Positions 22,625 through 33,320 of a DNA stretch of 64,000 bases are shown here, in pieces. A model generated the notes under the pieces. That model made no database searches. It worked only from the letters and a program-made list of their open reading frames with translations, and was not told the DNA's origin. The number at the start of each line of letters is the position of its first letter. Positions within the stretch are counted from its first letter, which is position 1. This DNA is from Rehmannia glutinosa (Eukaryota; Streptophyta; Magnoliopsida; Lamiales; Orobanchaceae). The DNA is taken from the NCBI GenBank assembly GCA_016081115.2, contig JABTTQ020000669.1:116001-180000 (forward strand). Direction: 5' to 3'. Made by a program: the position numbers and the translations under genes.

Positions 22625-22720
22625 CTAGGGTTCGCACTAAGTTTCAGAGAGAATGCACTTCTTTGCTTGAAGATGAATAGTTCGCGTGAGGAGAGAGAAA
22701 ACTGAGGTTTCGTATATAAG
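22625..22720 (-). promoter_or_regulatory. Promoter-like region before the Copia-1 extra ORF
   Basis: On the minus strand a TATA box (CTTATATACG, 22720-22711) is followed by a CT-rich initiator region (TTTTCTCTCTCCTC, about 22700-22687) and by an AACCCTA telo-box (22632-22625). The ATG is 135 bp after the TATA box. This is the ordinary layout of a plant class II promoter with a short leader. It lies between the pol remnant and the extra ORF, so that ORF may be transcribed by itself rather than from the LTR. Confidence 0.5.
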
Positions 22721-23135
22721 GGATGTTAAAGGACAGTTTTTGCATTTTGAAATTTTTTATCGAGATCAACGGCTCAGATTAGAGCTTCAAAACCGCATTT
22801 AATTCCTCGCATTAAATGCAGCAGTATTTATATCCAATCATATAGTTTACTGTGCAGCTTTTACTGTGACTGTCATTATTACGCTGACGTCATTCTTAAA
22901 AATATTCCCGCTCAATTAAAAACGACTGCGCTTTTGTCACTTAGCTCATAAATGATTCAGCTCATATCCCAAGTGATTCAACTCTGCTTCTCTCTTCTCA
23001 TGAAATAACTCAGCTGTCAGCTAACTCGATACAGCTGACTTCCCGATAAGACTGTTTCACTTGGCTGAAATGTGAAACTTGCTCTACTTCCATTTTCTCA
23101 TCTTCTATCTCTGCTGATTGAGTCTTGTGAGTATA

Positions 23136-23571
23136 CTAACTCAGCTCAATCAACCCTAACTCATTCTTGAGCTCTTCAAATCTTGATTCACATAAAGGCT
23201 TTGTGAATATATCGGTTAACTGCTTATCAGTTGAGATGTATTCCAAGGTGATGTCTTTCTTTTCAACATGATCTCTTATGAAATGATATATGACATCAAT
23301 GTGCTTTGTTCTTGAATGCAACACAGGATTCTGAGTGATTGCAATAGCACTAGTGTTTTTACACATAATTGGAATTTCTCTTTCTTCAACATCATAATCT
23401 CTCGGTTGTTGTCTCATCCATAAGACTTGCACAACAAATTTGCCCTTGCAACTATGTACTCTGATTCAGGTGTGGATGTGGCTATTGAATTTTGTTTCTT
23501 ACTGAACCAAGAAACCAATCTATTTTTGAGCATTTGTCATATACCTGAGTTACCTTTCCTGTCAACTCTAT
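23136..23571 (-). pseudogene. Copia-1 pol remnant: end of RNase H
   Basis: The frame 23432-23136 includes NPVLHSRTKHIDVIYHFIRD and DKQLTDIFTKPL, the conserved C-terminus of copia RNase H. Upstream (about 23550-23440), another frame gives RLVSWFSKKQNSIATST and ESEY, the preceding RNase H block, so a frameshift separates them. Translation ends with NELGLIELS. Everything N-terminal of this (gag to RT) is missing, because at 23571/23572 the sequence jumps into LTR sequence. Confidence 0.85.
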
Positions 23572-24708
23572 TTTATAGAGGTTCGAAGATGGGGTAATTC
23601 TTCTAATCCTCTCTTCTCCAACTCCTGGAGGAATCCACTATGTAAAAGATCAGTTTACAAAGCGGTGAACAGTCTGTAGTCAGCCTTGATCACACAACTA
23701 GCTTCTCTTGCGACTCAGCTTCTTCACAGGCAGCATGCAGCTGCCTTGCTACTTCAGCTCACTTCTCAAGTTCTTGGATTTGATCACGAAGCCCTCCAAC
23801 AAACTTGATAATGGTTCGACCTGGAACCTTTCTACAATCCTGACTTGGAAAGTAGACCCCTTTACTTCTTCAAATATTTCCTCTTCAACAGGTTGAAGTT
23901 ATCTCTCATTCACAGCTTGTGTTGGATCGAGTTTCTTCGAGTTTGAGGCTTGAGGAATTGGTTGAATGTCTATGAGAATATTGCAGGATAAATGCTTGAA
24001 TATTGCTTGCTTGTTCGTGGTTCAGGTCTCCTCTTCTCAATGACTTCCTCAGCCTTTTATAGTGCACATTTGAAATTTTGCCCGTTGAAGAGATAGGCTA
24101 ATTTCAAATGTCACTTTGTATTCGTTGGCTTGTCTTGTCTTGGTCTGCAGCCTTGGTGATATTGACGCTTTTCGTATTAAATGTCTTTGCAGTATTGCAG
24201 GTGTCTGACACAAGGTGCAGTATTTCCCATTGGTTCATTCCTTTTGCATAATCCAAGGACTAACACTTTAGACCTGACAACTTTGACATATTACTATATT
24301 AAGTCAAGAATACTTTAATCAACGGATCTAAGTCAGTTGTCTTGACTAGACTGATGCATTTACCCCAAGTGACTTGAGTCAGCTCCAATCATTGGATAAC
24401 TCAACTGTCACTTCAACTTGTTGACTTGGCTTCTTGAGTTGACTTGACTGACACTTCTTACAGTTGTTCCCCAGTTGACTCTCCTTCAGTCGAGTCCTTA
24501 TCTTCCTTCATGGCATTACTCAGCTGACACACAACAGAGTCTTCACATAGTCCGCAGTTGACTTCTTGTAATCCTTGGCATGACTGACTTGACTCACCTT
24601 TTCCAGCCCTATCTATTACAATACAAATTACAAGAAAAATGGGGTGCCAACTTCCTAGTTTAAGTTTTACATGGTATCATCAAAATCTAATCAATAAATT
24701 TCCTAACA
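23572..24708 (-). repeat. Copia-1 5' LTR, truncated at its inner end
   Basis: It matches the complete LTR from about 16423 to 17528. The inner roughly 405 bp (which would contain R/U5 and lead to the primer site) are deleted at 23572, within a shared ATTTTATAG. Its outer end is CCTAACA at 24708, followed by the TSD TATTG. Confidence 0.9.
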
Positions 24709-24713
24709 TATTG

Positions 24714-25563
24714 AAATATATTAAAATATATGATTTTCGAATATAATGACTCATTAATACATTTTATAATTTAGCACACTCCTACATACTTTTTAAGTTT
24801 TAAAATAACATTACATTCTTTTTCATCATATGTTATGAATTATATATTAAGGATTTGAGTTACATCAAAATTTTAAAATATATAAAACAATTCAGAGTTT
24901 CTTATTTATCCGAGTTGTTCTAAGATAATTCGTTTAAGTTGAAAATATGATATACCATTCAAAACATGTGTTTCCATTATTGTTTATAAACTTTAATAAA
25001 TTAAATTTAAATTTATCTATAAATATAATAATACAATTAAAAATTAAACTCAAATGATGTATATTGTAATACCAAATTACGATTCTAAACACTATTTTCG
25101 AGAATATATAATCTCATTACAATTAAGGATTTGGTTAAAATTATAAAATCATATTAAATTGATTGTAAAAAACAAATGAGATAATATTATATCCGATAAT
25201 GCCGATTTGTTTTATATTTTTGTTTAGATCTTTTTGATTTTTTTAATACAATATTTAATATTGATTAATCATACATGAATTTGATAAATTACATTAATTT
25301 CGGACAGCAAACTATCTTTCCTTTTTTAAAAAGAAATATTTCCAAATTCACGTGTTTATTATTTAATTCTAATTAGACACACCTAAATTAAAATGCCAAT
25401 GCATACCATAATTAATAATAGCAAAACTAATGATATAATTACAAAGATATTTAACATATATATCCATTTTGCTTTTTCATTTTTCATTAAAAAATATCCA
25501 ATTTAGTTTTTAGAAAGTGCAAATAGGCAGGAAAACAAATTTGGAAACAGGTTTGTTATTATA
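24714..25563. other. AT-rich spacer, no gene seen
   Basis: There is no frame or motif of note. Near 25527 lies AGGCAGGAAAAC, which is similar to a sequence at the same place before the second Helitron-like end (38996-39010). Confidence 0.5.
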
Positions 25564-25567
25564 TCTA

Positions 25568-25593
25568 CTAGTGTTTTACCCGTGCGATGCACG
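25568..25593 (-). other. Helitron 3' terminus: hairpin plus CTAG
   Basis: The stem CGTGC/GCACG has a three-base loop, a GGTAAAACA spacer and CTAG at the end; the host base is T at 25567. The orientation agrees with the RepHel coding strand. Because ACTAGT is palindromic, the reverse reading (a 5' end starting TCTACTAG at 25564) cannot be fully excluded. Confidence 0.65.
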
Positions 25594-25743
25594 TCAAGTG
25601 TAATATTGGACAATATGAAGTTTATTGTGTTTTACGATATTTGGTTTGTTGTGTTCGACCGTCTAGATTGGATGTTTATAAAATTTATTACACATTAATA
25701 AAAAATAGAAAATGTACAAACATCTATTCGAACAAATTAAAAT

Positions 25744-28700
25744 CTACAAATTTTGAAAAACTTCTTTGTACACCACGTTTTGAGTCTGTTTGTTTTTTGA
25801 TTCATCTTCGCCACAGACTAATATTTTTAGTCCCTTCCGATTGGTGACTCGGGAAACGACAACGTATAATTGATCGTGATCAATACCGGATTCTTCAAGA
25901 TGACCAACATTTGAAAGAGATTGGCCTTCGCTCTTGTTTATGGTCATTGCATAAGACACAATCGATAAAGCGTACGTTGAAACTTGAATGGAATTCGAGG
26001 TCCGACGGTGTTAGTGTCATTCGCGGTATCAACACCTTATGACCTTCATGCGTTCCAGTGAGAATTTTAGCTTCAAGTACATGTCTAGAGAGCCTCATAA
26101 TTACCAATCTAGTCCCGTTACACAATCCAGTCGAGTGGTCCATGTTCCTCAAGAGCATAACTGGAGTCCCAACCTTCTAATGCAGCTCATGATTGGGAAC
26201 GCCGAAATATTTTATACCATTCAAAAATTGTGGCGTATGAATATCATGCAAGAAATCAATATTAACATCAGATTTACTCGTGCTATCTGAGCTCAAATAA
26301 GTCTGCCCCTCCGAAGAATTTAAAGACATCATATATTGATTGATCGACTCAACAACATCAAGAGTTGGTGCGAGTATCGCCCTATCTTTCAAATAAGTAA
26401 GATCATCAATTGCGTCTTTAAACATTAGATAAGTGTTCTCTATAATTGTTGCGGTGGGATCACCAGATGATTCCAAAAGAATATCTTCAGGTATATCGAT
26501 AGTGGCACAACCATCATTAGATCCTACGATTGTTCCATCTCCGATGCTTGCTATCCACTCTGAGAACTGGGCCAAATCCGCATAATCATCTGCCTGATTG
26601 AGGCTTTGAAGACGCATATTTTTAGTCAATCTCAGTACTGTACAATCTTTCCACAAATATGATGCATTTATCGTGGCATTAACTACATCCTGTCGACTTC
26701 CCTTCGGGTAATAGGCAATATCTGTCTGAAGTCACCCCCGAACACAACAGTTTTTCCTCCAAAAGGTTTTGATTCATTGTGTGGATTGATTAATTTTAAA
26801 AGAGCTTTCAGAGTTTCATTCACGGCTTCAAAGCAATGCTTGTGCATCATTGGGGCTTCATCCCAGGATTATAATTTTACAACGAATAATCACTCAAAAG
26901 CGGAGTCCCCCTGTTTGATATTGCAAGTTGACTCTTGATTTGGGTTTAAAGGAATAACAAACGGGAATGGGCAGTCCTTCCACCAGGCAACAATAGGGAC
27001 GCTATTCCACTCGATGCCACGTTCAACATAATTTCTCCTTTCGGTCTTAAAGCCGCAGATAAAGCCCTCCACAAAAATGTCTTGCCTGTTGCCCCATATC
27101 CGTATACAAAGAACATACCACCTTTATTTGATTCATTTGTCATGATTTTAGAGTAAACATTTTTTTGTTCCTCATTGAGTCTGGAAATGAGGTTCTTGTG
27201 CTCTACCAAAAGAGCCTTACGATCATAATGCAGCTCATCGTATATCAATTTGTTTCGGCTATTCCCAGTATTGTCAGCATCAGGAAAAGGCATCGTATCA
27301 AAATCACGTAGACTCGTGCCACGATTTCTCAATATTCTTTCAATCTCCAACAAAACAAGATTTTTTATCTCATTCTCACTCAATACCAATTCTGCAAGAA
27401 AAATAATACGACATTGAATAAATAAAAAGATATATAAAATAATATTATTAGAAATAAGAATATGACATTTAACATGTAATAATAATACCTTCATGTTGGA
27501 GAAGACGTTGCCGTCTATGTAGAATATCATCCGAAAGATATTGCCAACACTTGTCCCATACTACTTCTGGTCTGCTCAAAGATTTTGATGATAGCAACGA
27601 CGCAAAAAGACTTCGGAGACTCTCTGCAGAAGCCCAATGGCTCGCTTCAGTGATTGCATCAACATATTCCTTATCATCTTCCAACAAACCAAGATCATAG
27701 CAAGCATCACGGTACGAAGCGTGTTGAGTACCGTTGACCTTCTTGTAGTCATCATGACACATAGCCCCGCGTACAATATTGAGAAGACACCGCAAGTAGT
27801 ACATATCATCAGCCCCTGGAGGGACGAAAAACACTCGACCATTGATTTCCCCATTTTTCTTGGCATCCACTTCCTGAGTTCTTTCTTCCATGTGAATTTT
27901 GTTGGGGCTTCAGCATAGGTTAGCTCACGGGCTTCGGGATATATTTTGTTTGCTTCCATACATGCTAAAAACATGCTCTCCTTAACTGAATCTTTACTAA
28001 GCACATCATCTATTCGCTCGTTATCATCAAAAATAACACTCTGCTCATTCGGAAGATGGAAGCTGAGTCGTTCCACTGAAGGATATTTGTACTGAATCTC
28101 AAACCCCAATAACCTCCACGCGGCTTCACACGAAGATATATATCTACAATCATAAAACATGCTCACTTCATCAACGGTTTTTCCCGAGTCCTCATCGGTG
28201 CATGTATAAAATGATGCTGTCACGCAATAATTACCTTTGTTGACATACTTAAATAGGTATTTAATAGATCTGGCCTGATTACACCATTCCACATTTATGT
28301 GAGCTCCATATTTGAGTAGCAATTGACCATTATGAGGCACCACATATCTGTTGTCCAGCGGGACACCATTTTTTTCAACTACTCTTCCATCATTTCTACG
28401 TCTATAACGCGGATAACCTCCTTCATCAATGGTAGTCGCATCCACAAATTTTTTGGGAAAATATTTACTGCAGCGACCATCGGCCATACAGGGAGAGTTT
28501 TTCCTTACATCACCACATGGACCATGAATCATATGATCCTTTACTACAGTATAATAACATGGATCAATTCTCTTGTCAGGTATTTCGGCTGATATGATTC
28601 GATCTATGTCATCTGTAGTTGGATATCTGTCTTCCTTGGCCAGAAACAACAATATACGTTCATGAGGCAAGCCACGCTTTTGAAATTCTATCGTATAGAT

Positions 28701-30832
28701 AACTGCAATATAATAAAACAAATAATAATAAGGATTTGAGAAAATGAACTAAGTAAACAAATATTTAATATATTATTAAATATATACATATATAATTTTA
28801 AAAACAAATAATAACCTGCATTTACTTTCCCAAACAGTTTATTTTCCGAAGATCTTTGATAAAAGAATCTAGCTTAAGCTTAAAGATTCTGCAAACAATA
28901 TCCGATCGATCTTCCGGATTTAGATTCTTTTTCTGAACAAAACGAATGATCTCTGGCCATTTGGGATTGCAAGTAAATGTTATAAACAAATCCGGATAAC
29001 CCGTCCATCGACAAATAGCCATCGCATCTTGATAATTCTGTATCATATATCGAGCACCTCCGGTGAAAGTTGAAGGTAATATAATGCGTTTGCCTTGAGT
29101 ACTCGGATCAATGTCACTACGCAAAATAGCATCCGTCAAGCCTTTATATATATCACAACGAAACTTTTTCTGATTCAAACGGATATATTTCAATCTAGCA
29201 GACTTGACCATTGTGTAAGCATCAACAACAAACTGTTGAAACAATCTCCGTGAAGACAAAATAATCGCCGATTCATGGTCTCTGTCGTGTGATCTGTACG
29301 CAAAGTATTCACGCACACTAATTGTTCTTCTATCACCAGTACTATTAGTCTTATTTACTGAAAATGGTATATCTTCTCTAAAATCATCCTCACCATAAGG
29401 TAATAATAATGGATACTGCAAGGCCAAATAAGAAGCATTCAATTCATTTATCCGCTGCAAAAGACCAGATCTTGTTTCAACAACGATATCCCGATCACCC
29501 AAAACACGATCAAAATCACCAACAATCAGAGCGGCGACTTCACTGCTCGTTGGCATATTATATCTCCTAGCATCCGTACTCCTTCTACCAATCAAACGTA
29601 ATTTTACATCTGAATAACCATGTTCTTGAATCTTTTTTTTTTGCCATTCTAAAGGATTTAACCAAAACATTGTTCTCATCCAACATTTTCTTCAATTCAG
29701 ACACGATAACTTCGTGCAAATTATTGCTATCACTTCATTGCCTACAAATTTGAAAATGGTTTTTTAAAAATTAAAAAAAAATTGGGTTTAATAATTTAAA
29801 CAAATGAATAACAAAGAAAGAAAATATAATAAAAGAATAAACAAACCTGACAGAATTCAACCTATGGCTTATTTCATTCTCCGTATCATATATATATATA
29901 GCTGAGCAAATTTGGGGGACGATCCATCCGGCGGCAACAAACTTTCAATAAGGTGGTAATTTTGACCATACATTCGAAAAACCGGAGGACCCCTGCCTTT
30001 GTTCACATCTGTGTCAATCTTTCCTCCCATAAATGTAAAACAAAACATATTGTTATAAGAACGTATATTATCTTGAAAGTGTTTGCTTTTATTTCCATTT
30101 CCAAACAATAGATCTTGAAGAACAGTTGATGGTTGTTTGATTGGGGGAAGTTGAATATTTTCGTGCCCACAACACAAAGAGTAGCGAGGGTTTGATTTTG
30201 GATAGAAGAATAGCCTCTCTTCTAACCAAAATAAAGCTCCACAAAATTGACATTTATAACTCGCATCCCCCATATCACAATACTCTAAAAAAAATAATAA
30301 TTACACTAATTCATGAAATTATACTAAATAATATTAATAAACTCAAATATATAAAATTAAAAAATATTAAACATTACTCTAACCATCATGTGAAGGATTT
30401 AATACTTCACTGAGCTCAATCCTAGTTACAGTAACACCAGAATTCTCATACGTTGTCGGCTTATTTGAAGTAGCATGGGCTCCAATCGGTTCATCATCAG
30501 TGAGATCAATTATAACAGCTTCTTTCGAACTCATCGAAGAGGGTGTACCGAAAGTACCATAATTAGATACTCCACGATTAACGATATTTCTTCTGGGGAG
30601 TAATTGTGTGCCTGAAACTTTAATGATAAATTTGAAATATTATCATTATCATTATTCTTATTATTATCTATATAGCACTATATTTATTTATATACAAAAT
30701 AATTAAAAGAAAAAATAATTGAACATACCATTCGTGATATTGCTAAACGGACTTTTGGAAAATGGATAAACCATTGAACTTGATGAGCCTTTTTCAAAGG
30801 ATGTCCTCTCAGATAATGATACATTTTCTGAA
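25744..30832 (-). pseudogene. Helitron RepHel (HUH rolling-circle initiator + PIF1-family helicase), decayed
   Basis: N-terminal exons at about 30832-30729 and 30612-30389 encode Ser/Thr-rich sequence with IIDLTDDEP. The frame 30273-29869 has a zinc-finger block (CQFCGALFWLEERLF) and YGQNYHLIESLLPP. The Helitron N domain is at 29679-28822 (FITFTCNPKWPEI; GGARYMIQNYQDAM). Rep continues at 28721-27576 with GLPHERILLFL and KYLFKYVNKG (two-tyrosine motif). The helicase follows: Walker A GYGATGKT (about 27090), VVFGGDFRQ region (about 26740), LTKNMRLQS (26640), and the C-terminal INKSEGQSL and YVVVSRVTNRKGL (25950-25810). It is not functional. Frames break at a (TA)n run (29890), a nine-A run (29640), near 27875, 26960 and 26870, and the second His of the HUH motif is Arg. 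Introns lie near 30300, 29800, 28760 and 27430. Confidence 0.9.
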
Positions 30833-30839
30833 ACAAAAT

Positions 30840-31320
30840 TATTAAAGTTAAACTATAATAGAATAATTTATATTAAATTTAATACTAAATTAAATAAAAT
30901 TAATATAATCTATATATATCCTACCTTTCTAAAATAATATCATATATTAAACTAAATTATAATAATATAATCAGTAAAGTAATTTAATACAAAATTTTAA
31001 CTAATCAATAAATAATTTCTATATAATAAGTATATATATAATAGATTTAATTATAATAATAATATAATTAATATAAATATTAATATACTAATAATAATAT
31101 ATATAATAAATATTGATATTATACAATAGGAAAAACTTAATAAATATTAAATGATATATATAATTACAATAATATAATAATCTCTATAAAAAAACTGTTA
31201 CAGAATTAAAATAATAATAATAATAATAATAAATATTATTAAATTTAGTAATGATTTAATTTAATTAATAAATTAAATAATTAAAAATTAAATAAAAATA
31301 AAACAAAAATAAGTAAGTAC
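30840..31320. other. Extremely AT-rich spacer inside the Helitron
   Basis: Only short A/T runs and AAT repeats are seen (for example near 31212). No coding or structural signal was found. Confidence 0.6.
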
Positions 31321-31324
31321 TTAA

Positions 31325-31630
31325 ATGAAGCCCATATTAAAAATAAAAAGCCCATTCAGATTATTAATATATATATAATACAAAGCCCATATCATACCCA
31401 TCCCATAATTAACAGGCCAAAGCCCATATTCTGGAACCTTCTTTCAGATAGGTTTTTTATAAATGAAGGGTCACGATTTTGACACGTGTCAAAAATCGAA
31501 TGACCCAAAAATCAGATAGGATCTGGTTGTCTTGTTAGGGTTTCATTTCACCCATTTCCACTTACTCACTCTCTGCCTCTGTATCTAGGATTCTCTCAAA
31601 ATTATCTTCTCTCTCTCTCTCTCGAAAAAT
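31325..31630 (+). promoter_or_regulatory. Plant promoter-like segment inside the Helitron
   Basis: It contains five AAGCCCAT-type (site II-like) elements at 31325-31430, a TATA-like TTTTTTATAAATG at 31453, a palindrome of about 39 bp centred on the G-box CACGTG (31483-31488), a TTAGGGTTT telo-box at 31537, and a CT-rich start region with a (CT)n run at 31606-31622. This is the architecture of housekeeping plant promoters on the plus strand, opposite to the Helitron genes. A captured promoter is the simplest reading. Confidence 0.5.
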
Positions 31631-31633
31631 CAG

Positions 31634-31891
31634 TGTTCGATTATATTTCTTATCTCATATGTGAAATATGTTTCTGGGGTTTTCTCAAATTCCATTTTAT
31701 GTTCTTCTATCTATGATTCTGGGGTCTTCGATTACAGTTGATTTTGTTATAAAAAAATCGATAAAAACTCAATGTTCGATTATATTTCTTATCTCATATG
31801 CGAAATATGTTTCTGGTGTTTTGTCAAATTCCATTCTATGTTCTTCTATCTATGATTCTGGGGTCTTCATCAATTACAGTTGATTTTGTTT
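31634..31891 (+). repeat. Tandem duplication, period 139 bp, in the leader
   Basis: Copies at 31634-31751 and 31773-31891 both begin TGTTCGATTATATTTCTTAT and include TCTATGATTCTGGGGTCTTC. They differ at several bases, so the duplication is not recent. It follows directly after the (CT)n tract. Confidence 0.8.
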
Positions 31892-33320
31892 AAAAAAAAA
31901 TTGGTGAACTCTCCAGTTCTTCGTTTTTTAAAAAATATTTCATATCTCGTTTTTTTTTCAAAATGAAACACACCCCATGAATGTTTGGTTTTCTGAGAAG
32001 TTGTAAATTTTGGCTTCAACGGATACCAAAATAGTTCATATATTGGTTATTTGTTTTCTTTGTAGATCTGTAGATAATATTGTAGATCTGTGTTTTTATA
32101 TTAAAAAATGGCCGAAGGTTTCATTTTTTTACCGTAAAATACCTTATTCACCTGAAAAAATGGTAGATCTAGGGTTTTCATAAAATAAAAAACCCTAGAT
32201 ATGTGATCCTGATGGTCGAAATGGGGTTTAATAACTTGAAATGCTTCATTTTTGTAAATACTGATGTTATGAGAATTTTTTTCTATTAACATATTCGGAA
32301 AATATTTTTATACTATTTTATGATTTTTTTTACATTTTTTCGGATGTCCAAACATCTGGGTTTCAGGCTTAAATGGAGAAAATGGGTGTTTTAAAGCTTT
32401 AACAGCGACACATTTTTGAAACAATTTAAGATCTGTATTTTTTTTTAAGTATAAAACAATAATCTGTGTTTTTAATGTTAAAAACATCCTTGTCTTAACC
32501 GATTTCAGTATTTTGAAACATGTATTTTTTTAATTTTAACAGAAATTTACTCAGACTCTACACTTAGAAAAAACCACTTGACCGTACAGAAAAAGTGTAT
32601 TGGAATCCTGTGGTTAATAGTGTTTATTTTGATTATTATTCATTTGTTAGTTTATTATTGACGTTATATCTGAAAATATTTTTAGATCTAGGGTTTTCAT
32701 GAAAGGGAAACCCTAAGATTTCATCTAGATGGGGTTCATATCTGGTGCCGACGGATAAAAAATATTAGTTATTTTCATTTTTTTTGTATTTTATATGAAT
32801 AAATCAGTGAAACTTGTATTTTTCTTATTTTTTTTAAAAAAAACATCTACTATATTTCTGCATATTTTTATTATGTTTATTAAAAACTCTACACTATAAA
32901 AAATACTATATTTCCTAATATTTTTAAAATATTTTATTTACTTTTCTAGTAAATACCATTTTATTAAAATATGAAATGTTGGTTTAATTAGGATATCAAT
33001 GAACGTATTTGTTATTCGTTTTGAACTTAGATATCTTGTATTATTATATGGTCTTACAATTATTAACTTGATTTTGAAGATGTTTTTTAACAATATGAAA
33101 ATTTAAAAAAAAATTAAATGCATATTTGTTTAGATGAACATATATTAAAGTTATTCGTATATACGCGATAATAATATTATGATTGTTTTTTGCACTGAGA
33201 ATTGAAAAAAAAATAATCAGCACTAATGTCTTTATCCTTTTTTGATGCAGGTACAATGATATTTTTTACATTCTTCGAATAAGTTGTAATGGCAGAGTCG
33301 AAAAAAATATAAGTATTTAA
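31892..33320 (+). other. Possible captured leader intron and short start exon
   Basis: A T-rich stretch without reading frames ends in TTTTTTGATGCAG at 33251, an excellent plant acceptor. It is followed at 33291 by ATGGCAGAGTCG, a start codon in good context that reads MAESKKI and then stops. A similar TTTTGATGCAG occurs at 33619. This looks like the 5' part of a host gene (leader intron plus first codons) carried by the Helitron. No downstream coding exon was found up to 35600. Confidence 0.35.

Larger units (their letters stand above)
16016..24708 (-). mobile_element. Copia-1: Sirevirus-like Ty1/copia deletion derivative with perfect TSD
   Basis: The element is flanked by TATTG at 16011-16015 and 24709-24713. 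Both LTR outer ends are TG...CA (TGTAGG on the left of the plus strand, CCTAACA on the right). It reads on the minus strand. The 5' LTR is on the right (23572-24708, truncated), followed by only the last piece of pol (23136-23571), a promoter-like region, a long extra ORF (22576-17824), a polypurine tract and a complete 3' LTR (16016-17528). Gag, protease, integrase and most of RT are absent. An extra coiled-coil ORF after pol and LTRs of about 1.5 kb fit Sirevirus-type copia elements. Confidence 0.9.

Noticed and set aside
25564..25593. Reading the 25.56-kb terminus as the 5' end of a plus-strand Helitron (TCTACTAG start)
   Set aside because: The hairpin-spacer-CTAG order and the RepHel strand both fit a minus-strand 3' end better, although the palindrome ACTAGT leaves some doubt.
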